Shown: positions 51,719-61,015 of the stretch, piece by piece
Numbering within the stretch: the first letter of the stretch is position 1
Layout: every line of letters begins with the position of its first letter
Assembly: GCF_900411395.1 (NCBI RefSeq)
Contig: NZ_OXCQ01000005.1
Location: forward strand, 51,723 to 115,722
DNA: 64,000 nucleotides
Reading direction: 5' to 3'
DNA from: Streptococcus sp. 596553
GTDB taxonomy: Bacteria; Bacillota; Bacilli; Lactobacillales; Streptococcaceae
Notes under the pieces: model-generated
Database searches by the model: none
What the model saw: only the letters and a program-made list of their open reading frames with translations
Told to the model about the DNA's origin: nothing
Program-made: the position numbers and the translations under genes

Positions 51719-54157
51719 ATGGTAAATAAAGAAGTAGCAAGAACGACAATCAAGACAGAATATTTTGGTAGCCTTACTGAAAGAATGAACAAATATCGAG
51801 AAGATGTTTTAAATAAAAAACCTTATATTGATGCTGAAAGAGCAGTTCTAGCAACACGCGCTTATGATCGATATAAGGAACAACCTAATGTCCTAAAACG
51901 CGCCTATATGCTGAAAGAAATTTTGGAAAATATGACGATCTATATCGAAGAAGAATCTATGATTGCGGGAAATCAAGCTTCTTCCAATAAAGATGCTCCT
52001 ATTTTTCCAGAATATACGCTAGAATTTGTTCTCAATGAGTTGGATCTTTTTGAAAAGCGTGATGGAGATGTTTTCTATATTACAGAAGAAACAAAAGAAC
52101 AACTTAGAAGTATTGCTCCGTTTTGGGAAAATAATAATTTACGTGCTAGAGCTGGTGCCTTGTTACCTGAAGAAGTGTCTGTTTATATGGAAACAGGATT
52201 CTTCGGTATGGAAGGTAAGATGAATTCTGGAGATGCTCATTTAGCAGTTAACTATCAGAAACTGTTGCAATTTGGTTTAAGAGGTTTTGAAGAGCGGGCT
52301 CGTAAAGCGAAAGCAGCGCTAGATTTAACAGATCCAGCAAGTATTGATAAATATCATTTTTACGACTCTATATTTATCGTAATAGATGCTATTAAAGTAT
52401 ATGCAAATCGCTTTGTTGAACTTGCTAAAAGTTTAGCCGAAAATGCAAATCCTAAACGTAAGAAAGAATTACTTGAGATTGCAGATATTTGCTCTCGAGT
52501 CCCATATGAACCAGCAACTACTTTTGCAGAAGCTATTCAATCAGTTTGGTTTATTCAATGTATTTTACAAATTGAATCTAATGGCCACTCTCTTTCATAT
52601 GGCCGTTTTGATCAATATATGTATCCATATATGAAGGCTGATTTAGAAAGTGGTAAAGAAACAGAAGATAGCATTGTTGAACGTCTAACAAATCTTTGGA
52701 TTAAGACAATTACAATTAATAAGGTTCGCAGTCAAGCACATACATTTTCTTCAGCAGGAAGTCCTTTATATCAAAATGTTACAATTGGTGGACAGACTCG
52801 AGATAAGAAGGATGCTGTTAACCCATTATCTTATTTGGTATTAAAATCAGTTGCACAAACTCATCTACCGCAACCTAATCTAACTGTACGTTACCATGCA
52901 GGTTTAGATGCTCGTTTCATGAATGATTGTATTGAAGTGATGAAACTTGGTTTTGGTATGCCTGCATTTAATAATGATGAGATTATTATTCCTTCTTTTA
53001 TTGCAAAAGGAGTATTGGAAGATGATGCCTATGATTACAGCGCCATTGGATGTGTTGAAACGGCAGTTCCAGGAAAATGGGGCTATCGTTGCACAGGTAT
53101 GAGTTATATGAACTTCCCTAAGGTTCTACTTATCACGATGAATGATGGAATTGATCCGGCTTCGGGTAAACGGTTTGCACCAAGCTTTGGTCATTTTAAG
53201 GATATGAAGAACTTTTCTGAATTAGAAAATGCTTGGGATAAAACACTAAGATATTTGACACGAATGAGTGTTATTGTTGAAAATTCTATTGATTTATCAT
53301 TGGAACGAGAAGTTCCTGATATTCTATGTTCAGCATTGACTGATGATTGTATTGGTCGTGGAAAACACCTGAAAGAAGGTGGAGCAGTATATGATTATAT
53401 ATCAGGTTTGCAAGTTGGAATTGCAAATTTGTCGGATTCATTAGCTGCAATTAAAAAATTGGTATTTGAGGAAGAACGTATAAGCCCAAGTCAGCTTTGG
53501 CATGCACTGGAAACAGATTATGCCGGAGAAGAAGGTAAGGTCATTCAAGAAATGTTGATTCATGATGCACCTAAGTACGGTAATGATGATGATTATGCTG
53601 ACAAATTGGTTACTGCTGCTTATGACATTTATGTTGATGAAATTGCTAAATATCCTAATACACGTTATGGAAGAGGTCCTATTGGAGGGATTCGTTATTC
53701 AGGAACATCTTCTATCTCAGCCAACGTAGGACAGGGACGTGGAACATTAGCAACGCCAGATGGACGCAACGCGGGTACACCGTTAGCAGAGGGTTGTTCA
53801 CCATCACATAATATGGATCAACACGGCCCTACATCTGTTTTAAAATCTGTTTCAAAATTACCAACAGATGAAATCGTAGGTGGGGTTCTCTTAAATCAGA
53901 AAGTAAATCCTCAAACCTTAGCCAAAGAAGAAGATAAATTAAAACTAATTGCTTTGTTACGAACATTCTTTAATCGTTTACATGGGTACCATATTCAATA
54001 CAATGTTGTTTCCAGAGAGACGTTGATTGACGCTCAGAAACATCCTGAAAAACACAGAGATTTAATTGTTCGTGTTGCAGGATACTCTGCATTCTTCAAT
54101 GTTCTTTCTAAGGCAACCCAAGATGATATTATAGGACGTACTGAGCATACATTGTAA
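51719..54157 (+). CDS. Glycyl radical enzyme (PFL-like; candidate anhydrohexitol-phosphate lyase)
   Basis: This 812-residue glycyl radical enzyme has the radical glycine at Gly788 in RVAGYSAFF, the thiyl cysteine at Cys445 in GCVET, and Glu447 next to it. A single Cys followed by VE is the dehydratase/C-O-lyase pattern. True pyruvate formate-lyase has two adjacent cysteines, so the common label formate acetyltransferase is unlikely. Its length matches E. coli YbiW, reported to open 1,5-anhydroglucitol 6-phosphate, and the FSA aldolase and GldA genes downstream fit that pathway. I chose the ATG at 51719 over the GTG at 51710. Confidence 0.88.
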   Translation: MVNKEVARTTIKTEYFGSLTERMNKYREDVLNKKPYIDAERAVLATRAYDRYKEQPNVLKRAYMLKEILENMTIYIEEESMIAGNQASSNKDAPIFPEYTLEFVLNELDLFEKRDGDVFYITEETKEQLRSIAPFWENNNLRARAGALLPEEVSVYMETGFFGMEGKMNSGDAHLAVNYQKLLQFGLRGFEERARKAKAALDLTDPASIDKYHFYDSIFIVIDAIKVYANRFVELAKSLAENANPKRKKELLEIADICSRVPYEPATTFAEAIQSVWFIQCILQIESNGHSLSYGRFDQYMYPYMKADLESGKETEDSIVERLTNLWIKTITINKVRSQAHTFSSAGSPLYQNVTIGGQTRDKKDAVNPLSYLVLKSVAQTHLPQPNLTVRYHAGLDARFMNDCIEVMKLGFGMPAFNNDEIIIPSFIAKGVLEDDAYDYSAIGCVETAVPGKWGYRCTGMSYMNFPKVLLITMNDGIDPASGKRFAPSFGHFKDMKNFSELENAWDKTLRYLTRMSVIVENSIDLSLEREVPDILCSALTDDCIGRGKHLKEGGAVYDYISGLQVGIANLSDSLAAIKKLVFEEERISPSQLWHALETDYAGEEGKVIQEMLIHDAPKYGNDDDYADKLVTAAYDIYVDEIAKYPNTRYGRGPIGGIRYSGTSSISANVGQGRGTLATPDGRNAGTPLAEGCSPSHNMDQHGPTSVLKSVSKLPTDEIVGGVLLNQKVNPQTLAKEEDKLKLIALLRTFFNRLHGYHIQYNVVSRETLIDAQKHPEKHRDLIVRVAGYSAFFNVLSKATQDDIIGRTEHTL

Positions 54158-54175
54158 AATAAAGAGGTTCTTTTT

Positions 54176-54844
54176 ATGGAATTTATGCTTGACACATTAA
54201 ATTTAGATGAGATTAAAAAATGGTCTGAAATTTTACCGCTAGCTGGGGTAACTTCAAATCCCACTATTGCAAAAAGAGAGGGTTCTATTAATTTTTTTGA
54301 ACGAATCAAAGATGTGAGAGAATTGATTGGCTCTGCACCCTCTATTCATGTTCAGGTGATTTCTCAAGATTTTGAAGGCATCTTAAAGGATGCTCATGAA
54401 ATTCGTAGACAAGCAGGAGATGATATATTTATCAAAGTACCTGTTACTCCGGCTGGATTACGTGCAATAAAGGTGCTAAAAAAAGAGGGCTACCATATCA
54501 CTGCAACAGCTATTTATACAGTTATTCAGGGATTATTAGCTATCGAAGCAGGAGCCGATTACCTAGCTCCATATTATAATAGAATGGAAAATCTGAACAT
54601 TGATTCAAATTCTGTCATTCGTCAATTAGCTCTTTCTATTGATAGACAGAACTCTCCTAGTAAGATTTTAGCTGCATCCTTTAAAAATGTAGCACAAGTA
54701 AATAATGCTTTAGCTGCAGGTGCGCATGCTGTTACAGCAGGAGCAGATGTTTTTGAATCAGCTTTCGCCATGCCATCTATCCAAAAGGCGGTTGATGACT
54801 TTTCTGACGACTGGTTTGTTACTCAAAATAGTCGTTCCATTTAG
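54176..54844 (+). CDS. fsa: Fructose-6-phosphate aldolase (FSA/TalC-type)
   Basis: This 222-residue enzyme is a small transaldolase-family aldolase of the FSA type. The Schiff-base lysine is Lys87 in IFIKVPVT, and the N-terminal [23 protein letters not shown] and C-terminal [10 protein letters not shown] match E. coli FsaA closely. A glutamine in HVQV aligns with the FSA-specific Gln59 rather than the transaldolase Glu, supporting aldolase activity. It could cleave 1-deoxyfructose 6-phosphate to hydroxyacetone and glyceraldehyde 3-phosphate. It lies 18 bp after the glycyl radical enzyme gene. Confidence 0.88.
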   Translation: MEFMLDTLNLDEIKKWSEILPLAGVTSNPTIAKREGSINFFERIKDVRELIGSAPSIHVQVISQDFEGILKDAHEIRRQAGDDIFIKVPVTPAGLRAIKVLKKEGYHITATAIYTVIQGLLAIEAGADYLAPYYNRMENLNIDSNSVIRQLALSIDRQNSPSKILAASFKNVAQVNNALAAGAHAVTAGADVFESAFAMPSIQKAVDDFSDDWFVTQNSRSI

Positions 54845-54861
54845 ATAGAGAGGAAACAAAC

Positions 54862-55950
54862 ATGAGAATTTTTGCTAGTCCTTCGAGATATATTCAAGGG
54901 GAAAATGCCTTGTTCGAAAATGCCAAATCAATATTGGATTTGGGAAATCGTCCGATTCTATTATGCGATCAGTTGGTTTATGATATTGTTGGAAAACGAT
55001 TTGAAGATTACCTACATAGGTATGGTTTCCATATTGTTCTAGCCCAGTTTAATGGTGAAGCTTCTGACAATGAAATCAATCGAGTTGTTGCCTTAGCTGA
55101 GAAAGAAAATTGTGATAGTATTATCGGTCTTGGTGGGGGAAAGACGATTGATAGCGCAAAAGCTATTGCAGATTTGATTGAAAAGCCTGTTATTATTGCT
55201 CCAACAATTGCATCGACCGATGCACCTGTATCTGCTTTATCTGTTATTTATACAGATGAAGGTGCATTTGATCATTATCTATTTTATTCTAAAAATCCAG
55301 ATTTAGTTTTGGTTGATACAAAAGTTATTTCACAAGCTCCTAAGCGTTTATTAGCGTCTGGTATTGCAGATGGTTTAGCAACGTGGGTTGAGGCGCGTGC
55401 AGTTATGCAGGCAAATGGAAAAACTATGTTAGGACAACAACAAACGTTGGCTGGAGTTGCAATTGCGAAAAAATGTGAAGAAACGCTGTTCGCAGATGGT
55501 TTACAGGCCATGGCGGCTTGTGAAGCTAAAGTTGTGACACCAGCATTAGAAAATATTGTTGAAGCTAATACTTTATTGAGTGGCCTAGGTTTTGAAAGTG
55601 GAGGATTGGCTGCGGCGCATGCAATTCATAATGGTTTTACTGCATTGACAGGTGACATACATCATTTAACACATGGTGAAAAAGTAGCTTATGGAACTTT
55701 GGTACAACTATTATTGGAAAATAGACCTAAAGAAGAACTTGATAAGTATATTGAGTTTTACAAAAAAATTGGTATGCCAACAACTCTAAAAGAAATGCAT
55801 TTAGATCAAGTTGGATATGATGATTTAATAAAAGTTGGTAAACAAGCAACTATGGAGGGTGAGACAATCCATCAGATGCCGTTTAAGATTTCGCCTTCAG
55901 ATGTTGCTCAAGCTATCATAGCTGTAGACGCCTATGTAAATTCAAAATAA
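54862..55950 (+). CDS. gldA: Glycerol dehydrogenase
   Basis: This 362-residue enzyme is an iron-type, zinc-dependent alcohol dehydrogenase of the GldA group, NAD-linked. GLGGGKTIDSAK is the nucleotide-binding loop. Zinc ligands are expected in SGIADGLATW, AAHAIHNG and THGEKVAYG. It can oxidise glycerol or reduce dihydroxyacetone and hydroxyacetone. It is the last gene of the unit, 17 bp after fsa, and a terminator follows. Confidence 0.92.
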   Translation: MRIFASPSRYIQGENALFENAKSILDLGNRPILLCDQLVYDIVGKRFEDYLHRYGFHIVLAQFNGEASDNEINRVVALAEKENCDSIIGLGGGKTIDSAKAIADLIEKPVIIAPTIASTDAPVSALSVIYTDEGAFDHYLFYSKNPDLVLVDTKVISQAPKRLLASGIADGLATWVEARAVMQANGKTMLGQQQTLAGVAIAKKCEETLFADGLQAMAACEAKVVTPALENIVEANTLLSGLGFESGGLAAAHAIHNGFTALTGDIHHLTHGEKVAYGTLVQLLLENRPKEELDKYIEFYKKIGMPTTLKEMHLDQVGYDDLIKVGKQATMEGETIHQMPFKISPSDVAQAIIAVDAYVNSK

Positions 55951-55955
55951 ACAAT

Positions 55956-55990
55956 AAGGACTACTGTTTTCCAAATGGTAGTCTTTTATT
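55956..55990 (+). terminator. Terminator after gldA
   Basis: AAGGACTAC pairs with GTAGTCTTT (one wobble) and is followed by T-rich sequence. Confidence 0.85.
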
Positions 55991-56125
55991 GATTCTCGTA
56001 TTGAATTCTACGTTCTTCATAAATTAAAAAGCGACACAGGTTGTCGGCTATTTACTATAAATACATTAATTAGCATTCCAGTCGTATCTTCGGTCTAAAA
56101 TTAGTATTTTGTGTTATAAGAGATA

Positions 56126-56150
56126 AGCTTCTTATTTGGCTCTTTGATTT
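56126..56150 (+). repeat. Degenerate boxC-like remnant
   Basis: AAGCTTCTTATTTGGCTCTT followed by TGATT resembles the boxC core of the intact BOX elements in this window with a few changes. No boxA is recognisable. The remainder of the 350-bp gldA-leuS gap (55991-56263) is AT-rich without ORF or known motif, and I see no T-box. Confidence 0.4.
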
Positions 56151-56263
56151 CCCGTATAACAATAAGATAAAAAAGTGGGAGATAGAGTAATTCATAGTCA
56201 TCAAAATTGATGAAATACAGTATATAGTTTTTTCTTTTAACACATTTCAAATTCCCTCAAAAA

Positions 56264-56272
56264 TGGTATAAT
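56264..56272 (+). promoter_or_regulatory. leuS promoter
   Basis: TGG-TATAAT is an extended -10, about 30 bp before the leuS ATG. A weak TTTCAA lies 16 bp upstream. Confidence 0.6.
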
Positions 56273-56300
56273 AGTAACATCACAAAATTGGAGAGAGACC

Positions 56301-58802
56301 ATGAGTTTTTACAATCATAAAGAAATTGAGCCTAAGTGGCAAAGCTACTGGGCAGAACATCATACATTTAAGACAGGAACAGATGCCTCAAAACCTAAGT
56401 TTTATGCACTTGACATGTTCCCTTACCCGTCTGGAGCTGGATTGCACGTAGGACACCCAGAAGGCTACACAGCGACCGATATCCTCAGCCGTTACAAACG
56501 TGCGCAAGGCTACAATGTCCTTCACCCAATGGGTTGGGATGCCTTTGGTTTGCCTGCAGAGCAATATGCTATGGATACTGGTAATGACCCAGCAGAATTT
56601 ACAGCTGAGAACATTGCTAACTTCAAACGCCAAATCAATGCGCTTGGATTTTCTTATGACTGGGATCGTGAAGTCAATACAACAGATCCAAACTACTACA
56701 AGTGGACGCAATGGATTTTCACCAAGCTTTACGAAAAAGGCTTGGCCTATGAAGCGGAAGTGCCAGTAAACTGGGTGGAAGAATTGGGAACTGCCATTGC
56801 CAATGAAGAAGTGCTTCCTGACGGAACATCTGAGCGTGGAGGCTATCCAGTTGTCCGCAAACCAATGCGCCAATGGATGCTCAAAATCACGGCTTACGCA
56901 GAGCGCTTGCTCAATGACTTAGATGAACTTGATTGGCCAGAGTCTATCAAGGACATGCAACGCAACTGGATTGGGAAGTCAACTGGTGCCAATGTAACTT
57001 TCAAAGTAAAAGGAACAGACAAGGAATTCACAGTCTTTACTACTCGTCCTGATACTCTTTTCGGTGCGACTTTCACCGTTTTGGCTCCTGAGCATGAACT
57101 AGTAGATGCTATCACAAGCACAGAGCAAGCAGAAGCAGTAGCTGACTATAAACACCAAGCTAGCCTCAAGTCTGACTTGGCTCGTACAGACCTTGCTAAG
57201 GAAAAAACAGGAGTTTGGACTGGTGCTTATGCCATCAACCCTGTCAATGGTAAGGAAATTCCAATCTGGATTGCCGACTACGTCCTTGCTAGCTATGGTA
57301 CAGGTGCGGTAATGGCTGTGCCAGCCCACGACCAACGTGACTGGGAATTTGCCAAACAATTTGATCTTCCAATCGTCGAAGTCCTTGAAGGTGGAAATGT
57401 AGCAGAAGCTGCCTACACAGAAGATGGCCTTCATGTCAATTCAGACTTCCTAGATGGTCTCAACAAAGAAGACGCTATTGCCAAGATTGTGGCTTGGTTG
57501 GAAGAAAAAGGCTGTGGACAAGAGAAGGTTACTTACCGTCTCCGCGACTGGCTCTTTAGCCGTCAACGTTACTGGGGTGAGCCGATTCCTATCATTCATT
57601 GGGAAGATGGAACTTCAACAGCTATTCCTGAAAATGAATTGCCACTTGTCTTGCCTGTAACCAAGGACATCCGCCCTTCAGGTACAGGGGAAAGTCCATT
57701 GGCTAACTTGACAGATTGGCTTGAAGTGACTCGTGCAGATGGTGTCAAAGGTCGTCGTGAAACCAACACTATGCCACAATGGGCAGGTTCAAGCTGGTAC
57801 TACCTCCGCTATATTGACCCACAGAATACGGAGAAATTGGCTGATGAGGACCTTCTTAAACAATGGTTGCCAGTAGATATCTATGTGGGAGGTGCAGAGC
57901 ATGCTGTACTTCACTTGCTCTACGCTCGTTTCTGGCATAAATTCCTCTATGACCTCGGTGTCGTTCCAACTAAGGAACCATTCCAAAAACTCTTTAACCA
58001 AGGAATGATTTTGGGAACAAGTTACCGTGACCACCGTGGCGCTCTTGTGGCAACCGATAAGGTTGAAAAACGTGACGGTTCCTTCTTCCATGTGGAAACA
58101 GGGGAAGAGTTAGAGCAAGCGCCAGCCAAGATGTCTAAATCGCTCAAGAACGTTGTTAACCCAGACGATGTGGTAGAACAATACGGTGCCGATACCCTTC
58201 GTGTTTATGAAATGTTTATGGGACCACTTGATGCTTCGATTGCTTGGTCAGAAGAAGGTCTGGAAGGAAGCCGTAAATTCCTTGACCGTGTTTACCGTTT
58301 GATTACAAGTAAAGAAATCCTTGCGGAAAACAATGGCGCTCTTGACAAGGTTTACAACGAAACAGTCAAAGCTGTCACAGAGCAAATCGAATCATTGAAA
58401 TTCAACACAGCCATTGCCCAACTTATGGTCTTTGTTAATGCGGCTAATAAGGAAGACGAACTCTATGTGGACTATGCCAAAGGATTTATCCAATTGATTG
58501 CACCATTTGCACCTCACTTGGCAGAAGAGCTCTGGCAAACTCTTGCAGCAACAGGAGAATCTATCTCTTATGTAGCTTGGCCAACTTGGGATGAAAGCAA
58601 ATTAGTTGAAGACGAAATCGAAATCGTTGTCCAAATCAAAGGAAAAGTTCGTGCTAAACTCATGGTAGCCAAAGACCTATCACGCGAAGAATTGCAAGAA
58701 ATTGCTCTAGCGGATGAAAAAGTCAAAGCAGAAATTGATGGTAAGGAAATCGTGAAAGTGATTAGTGTACCTAACAAACTCGTTAATATCGTCGTTAAAT
58801 AA
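56301..58802 (+). CDS. leuS: Leucyl-tRNA synthetase
   Basis: This 833-residue class I synthetase charges tRNA-Leu. The HIGH-type motif is HVGH in [17 protein letters not shown], the KMSKS loop is KMSKS in [10 protein letters not shown], and a large editing domain lies between ([12 protein letters not shown], and [16 protein letters not shown] with the editing Asp). AGAGAG precedes the start. The final 11 codons ([14 protein letters not shown]) reappear in diverged form 52 bp downstream. Confidence 0.98.
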   Translation: MSFYNHKEIEPKWQSYWAEHHTFKTGTDASKPKFYALDMFPYPSGAGLHVGHPEGYTATDILSRYKRAQGYNVLHPMGWDAFGLPAEQYAMDTGNDPAEFTAENIANFKRQINALGFSYDWDREVNTTDPNYYKWTQWIFTKLYEKGLAYEAEVPVNWVEELGTAIANEEVLPDGTSERGGYPVVRKPMRQWMLKITAYAERLLNDLDELDWPESIKDMQRNWIGKSTGANVTFKVKGTDKEFTVFTTRPDTLFGATFTVLAPEHELVDAITSTEQAEAVADYKHQASLKSDLARTDLAKEKTGVWTGAYAINPVNGKEIPIWIADYVLASYGTGAVMAVPAHDQRDWEFAKQFDLPIVEVLEGGNVAEAAYTEDGLHVNSDFLDGLNKEDAIAKIVAWLEEKGCGQEKVTYRLRDWLFSRQRYWGEPIPIIHWEDGTSTAIPENELPLVLPVTKDIRPSGTGESPLANLTDWLEVTRADGVKGRRETNTMPQWAGSSWYYLRYIDPQNTEKLADEDLLKQWLPVDIYVGGAEHAVLHLLYARFWHKFLYDLGVVPTKEPFQKLFNQGMILGTSYRDHRGALVATDKVEKRDGSFFHVETGEELEQAPAKMSKSLKNVVNPDDVVEQYGADTLRVYEMFMGPLDASIAWSEEGLEGSRKFLDRVYRLITSKEILAENNGALDKVYNETVKAVTEQIESLKFNTAIAQLMVFVNAANKEDELYVDYAKGFIQLIAPFAPHLAEELWQTLAATGESISYVAWPTWDESKLVEDEIEIVVQIKGKVRAKLMVAKDLSREELQEIALADEKVKAEIDGKEIVKVISVPNKLVNIVVK

Positions 58803-58827
58803 CGAGTTTATTAGCTCTATCTGCCAC

Positions 58828-58887
58828 CTTCAATAGTCCACTGGACTATTGAAGCCAACTAAATTGGTTAATATTGTTGTGAAATAA
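58828..58887 (+). repeat. 13-bp perfect hairpin and diverged copy of the leuS 3' end
   Basis: CTTCAATAGTCCA (58828-58840) pairs with TGGACTATTGAAG (58842-58854). Immediately after, 58855-58887 reads in frame as [14 protein letters not shown], nearly identical to the true leuS end (58770-58802, [14 protein letters not shown]) but with several synonymous differences. This looks like a remnant of an older or donor leuS end. Confidence 0.7.
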
Positions 58888-58893
58888 GATAGG

Positions 58894-58927
58894 AATCCTT
58901 CAGAGTAGAATCTGGAGGATTTTTTAT
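58894..58927 (+). terminator. leuS terminator
   Basis: AATCCTTCAGA pairs with TCTGGAGGATT (one wobble) and is followed by a T run. It lies right after the duplicated leuS tail and fits being the original terminator. Confidence 0.88.
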
Positions 58928-58967
58928 TTGACAGGAAGTTTCTATTTTGTTAACATGGTTAACAAAA
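58928..58967 (+). promoter_or_regulatory. marR promoter and palindromic operator
   Basis: TTGACA (58928-58933), a 17-bp spacer and TAACAT (58951-58956) form the promoter. TTTTGTTAAC-ATG-GTTAACAAAA (58945-58967) is a perfect 10-bp inverted repeat covering the -10, a typical MarR-type operator for autorepression. Confidence 0.75.
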
Positions 58968-58979
58968 GAAAGAGAGATT

Positions 58980-59435
58980 ATGGATAAAAAAGAATTTATT
59001 GCATTTAATAATCGTTTCAATAGGTTTATTTTAGCGTTTGAAGAGTTAAAAAAAAATCAACATAAAAGTGGTGTTGACAAATCCATTACGTTGAATGAGG
59101 TACATTTGATTGTTGTGATTGGGAAAAATCAGCCCTTAAATCTAGTAAAATTATCTGAATTATTAGAAGTTTCAAGAAGTGCAATAACTCAAAGTGTTAG
59201 GAGATTGATTCAAAAAAATTTAGTTGTTTTTGATTTTGATCCGAATAATGGGAAAAATAAATATTTGAGATTATCTGAAAAAGGCATCGAAATTTTTAAA
59301 ATCCATAAGGAGCAACAAGCACATATTGAAAAATCGGTCTTTTCAGTTTTAAACAACTATAGCGAGGTGGAACTTCAAACAGTTGTGAAATTGATGGATG
59401 ATATTGAAAAGGTGTGGGGAGAATTACCGTGGTAA
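58980..59435 (+). CDS. MarR family transcriptional regulator
   Basis: This 151-residue winged-helix regulator has a recognition region NLVKLSELLEVSRSAITQSVRRLIQKNL and a wing with DPNNGKNKYLRLSEKG. I chose the ATG at 58980 (MDKKEFIAF), with AGAGAG upstream, because the ATG at 58947 lies within the operator. MarR proteins are usually repressors released by small ligands. Two TTGTTAA-type palindromes, one at its own promoter and one before the next gene, suggest it controls both. I do not recall this gene pair at this place in pneumococcus TIGR4. Confidence 0.88.
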   Translation: MDKKEFIAFNNRFNRFILAFEELKKNQHKSGVDKSITLNEVHLIVVIGKNQPLNLVKLSELLEVSRSAITQSVRRLIQKNLVVFDFDPNNGKNKYLRLSEKGIEIFKIHKEQQAHIEKSVFSVLNNYSEVELQTVVKLMDDIEKVWGELPW

Positions 59436-59460
59436 AAGTCGCGGTAAGTTTTAAATTTAG

Positions 59461-59479
59461 TTGTTAAGTATATTAACAA
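59461..59479 (+). promoter_or_regulatory. Second MarR-type palindrome
   Basis: TTGTTAA-GTATA-TTAACAA is a 7-bp inverted repeat with the same half-site as the marR operator. It lies 12 bp before the hydrolase start, just upstream of its ribosome site. Confidence 0.6.
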
Positions 59480-59491
59480 AAAGGAGAAGGT

Positions 59492-60724
59492 ATGACTGTA
59501 AACATTGAACTAATTTCACAAACTGACTTAGCAGATGAATCTTTTTATATTACTATCAATGGTTTAGACCCAAGGACAAGGTATTGTGTAGAAATGTACC
59601 TGTCTGATTATTACTGTATAAATGCTCCCTTACTTTTAGATCATGATGTTATGTGGAAATCAACTGCCATTTTTTTATCTGATCAGGACGGTATGATTGA
59701 TACCTCTCAGACAGCATCTATTTCAGGATCTTATAAAGGGGTTTCAGAAATGGGCTTATTCTTTAATGCAAAGCCGTTAAAGAATAGGAAAAGGAGATTA
59801 CCTAGTTCTCTTGATAGAATTCCATTGCGAGATTGTTTTGGTGTTGAAATTAAAATCAAGCTGGGGAAAGATGTGGTCGCGGAGCAAAGTTTTGTAAGGC
59901 GTTATATGAATCTGGGAGTAAGATATCAAGATATCTATGACAAGCATTTTCAAGGTCGATTATTTTATGATGAAAAGTTAAGAAGGGCGCCAGCCGTGAT
60001 TATTGTTAGCGGTAGTGAGGGAAGAATTGAAAAAGCTCAGAATATTGCCCAACTTTTATCTTCAAGAGGCTATATTTGTCTTGCAATAGCTTATTTTGGT
60101 TTAGAGGGATTACCCCAAAATTTAGAACGAATTCCAATAGAATGTCTGGAAGAAGCGAAAGATTTTCTATACCATCATCCTCAAGTTGATAATACAAAAA
60201 TAGGAATATATGGTCGCTCTAAAGGAGCAGAGCTTGTTCTGGCTGGACAAAGTATTTTGGATGATGTGCAATGTTTAGTACTCAATTCTCCCTCAAATGT
60301 AATATTTGAGGGAATAAAGGGAAAACTCAATTCTAATTCATCTTCTTGGACATATTTACAAAAGGAACTTCCTTATCAAAAATTTCAGTTAGGAGATTAT
60401 TTGTTAAACAAGTTTTTTGGAAAACATATTCCTGAAGATAGTAGGGCTCAGATTGATGTGAGTAAAATTTCCTCTCCTTTATTATTACTAGGAAGCGATG
60501 TTGATGAAATATGGAATGCATCATCCGCGATAGATGATATCATTTCACATTATAAAGGGGAATCCATTTTGTTTAAAAAATACCATGAAACAGGGCATAT
60601 GTTGACGGTTGCTTATCAACCGAATCATCGTTATCGAAAAGATTGGCGCTTATTAATGAAAGAAAGTGTAGACTCTTGGTTTGCTACGATAAATTTTTTT
60701 GATACACATCTGAAAAATTTGTAG
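59492..60724 (+). CDS. Acyl-CoA thioesterase / BAAT-family hydrolase
   Basis: This 410-residue protein has an N-terminal domain like the bile-acid-CoA N-acyltransferase/thioesterase N-domain (ITINGLDPRTRYCVEMYLSD, GSYKGVSEMGLF) and a C-terminal alpha/beta-hydrolase domain. The nucleophile is the serine in GRSKG, and an acid and histidine are expected in LLGSDVDEIW and HETGHML. Family members hydrolyse or transfer acyl groups from acyl-CoA. It follows marR after 56 bp. The substrate is unknown; a detoxification role under MarR control is an inference. Confidence 0.82.
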   Translation: MTVNIELISQTDLADESFYITINGLDPRTRYCVEMYLSDYYCINAPLLLDHDVMWKSTAIFLSDQDGMIDTSQTASISGSYKGVSEMGLFFNAKPLKNRKRRLPSSLDRIPLRDCFGVEIKIKLGKDVVAEQSFVRRYMNLGVRYQDIYDKHFQGRLFYDEKLRRAPAVIIVSGSEGRIEKAQNIAQLLSSRGYICLAIAYFGLEGLPQNLERIPIECLEEAKDFLYHHPQVDNTKIGIYGRSKGAELVLAGQSILDDVQCLVLNSPSNVIFEGIKGKLNSNSSSWTYLQKELPYQKFQLGDYLLNKFFGKHIPEDSRAQIDVSKISSPLLLLGSDVDEIWNASSAIDDIISHYKGESILFKKYHETGHMLTVAYQPNHRYRKDWRLLMKESVDSWFATINFFDTHLKNL

Positions 60725-60732
60725 ATAGTGCT

Positions 60733-60800
60733 GAACCGTACTATAATAGTCTCAACTAAGATAAAAATACAGTTTTAGTTGGTAGTTCAGTATACAAAAG
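60733..60800 (+). other. Imperfect hairpin region after hydrolase gene
   Basis: CTGAAC/GTTCAG and CAACTAA/TTAGTTG pair across 60733-60800, without a T run. The rest of the 291-bp gap to the next gene has no ORF; a TGT-TATACT extended -10 (60978-60986) probably drives the acetyltransferase genes. Confidence 0.4.
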
Positions 60801-61015
60801 CAAACACTAAAACAAGAGAAATTTGAATACAAACAGCAAAAAATAGAGAGAAGTACAAGGGTGCATTAACTCACTTGTTTCCATACTTGATTATTCCTCT
60901 ATAAAATGGAGGCTTATAAGAGGAGTTTGCATTGTTGAAGCGAAAACCAAGTGTTTCCTAAAATTTTCATTGAGATATGTTATACTATATTCAATAAGTG
61001 AATAAGGAGAATGCT

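Noticed and set aside
51719..54157. Pyruvate formate-lyase
   Set aside because: The active-site region shows a single cysteine in GCVE rather than adjacent cysteines, and the operon context does not fit pyruvate fermentation.
54176..54844. Transaldolase
   Set aside because: Size, the glutamine in HVQV and the C-terminal segment match fructose-6-phosphate aldolase better than transaldolase.
55951..56300. T-box riboswitch upstream of leuS
   Set aside because: No T-box sequence (TGGNACCGCG-type) or specifier structure is visible; the gap holds only a terminator, a BOX-like remnant and a promoter.
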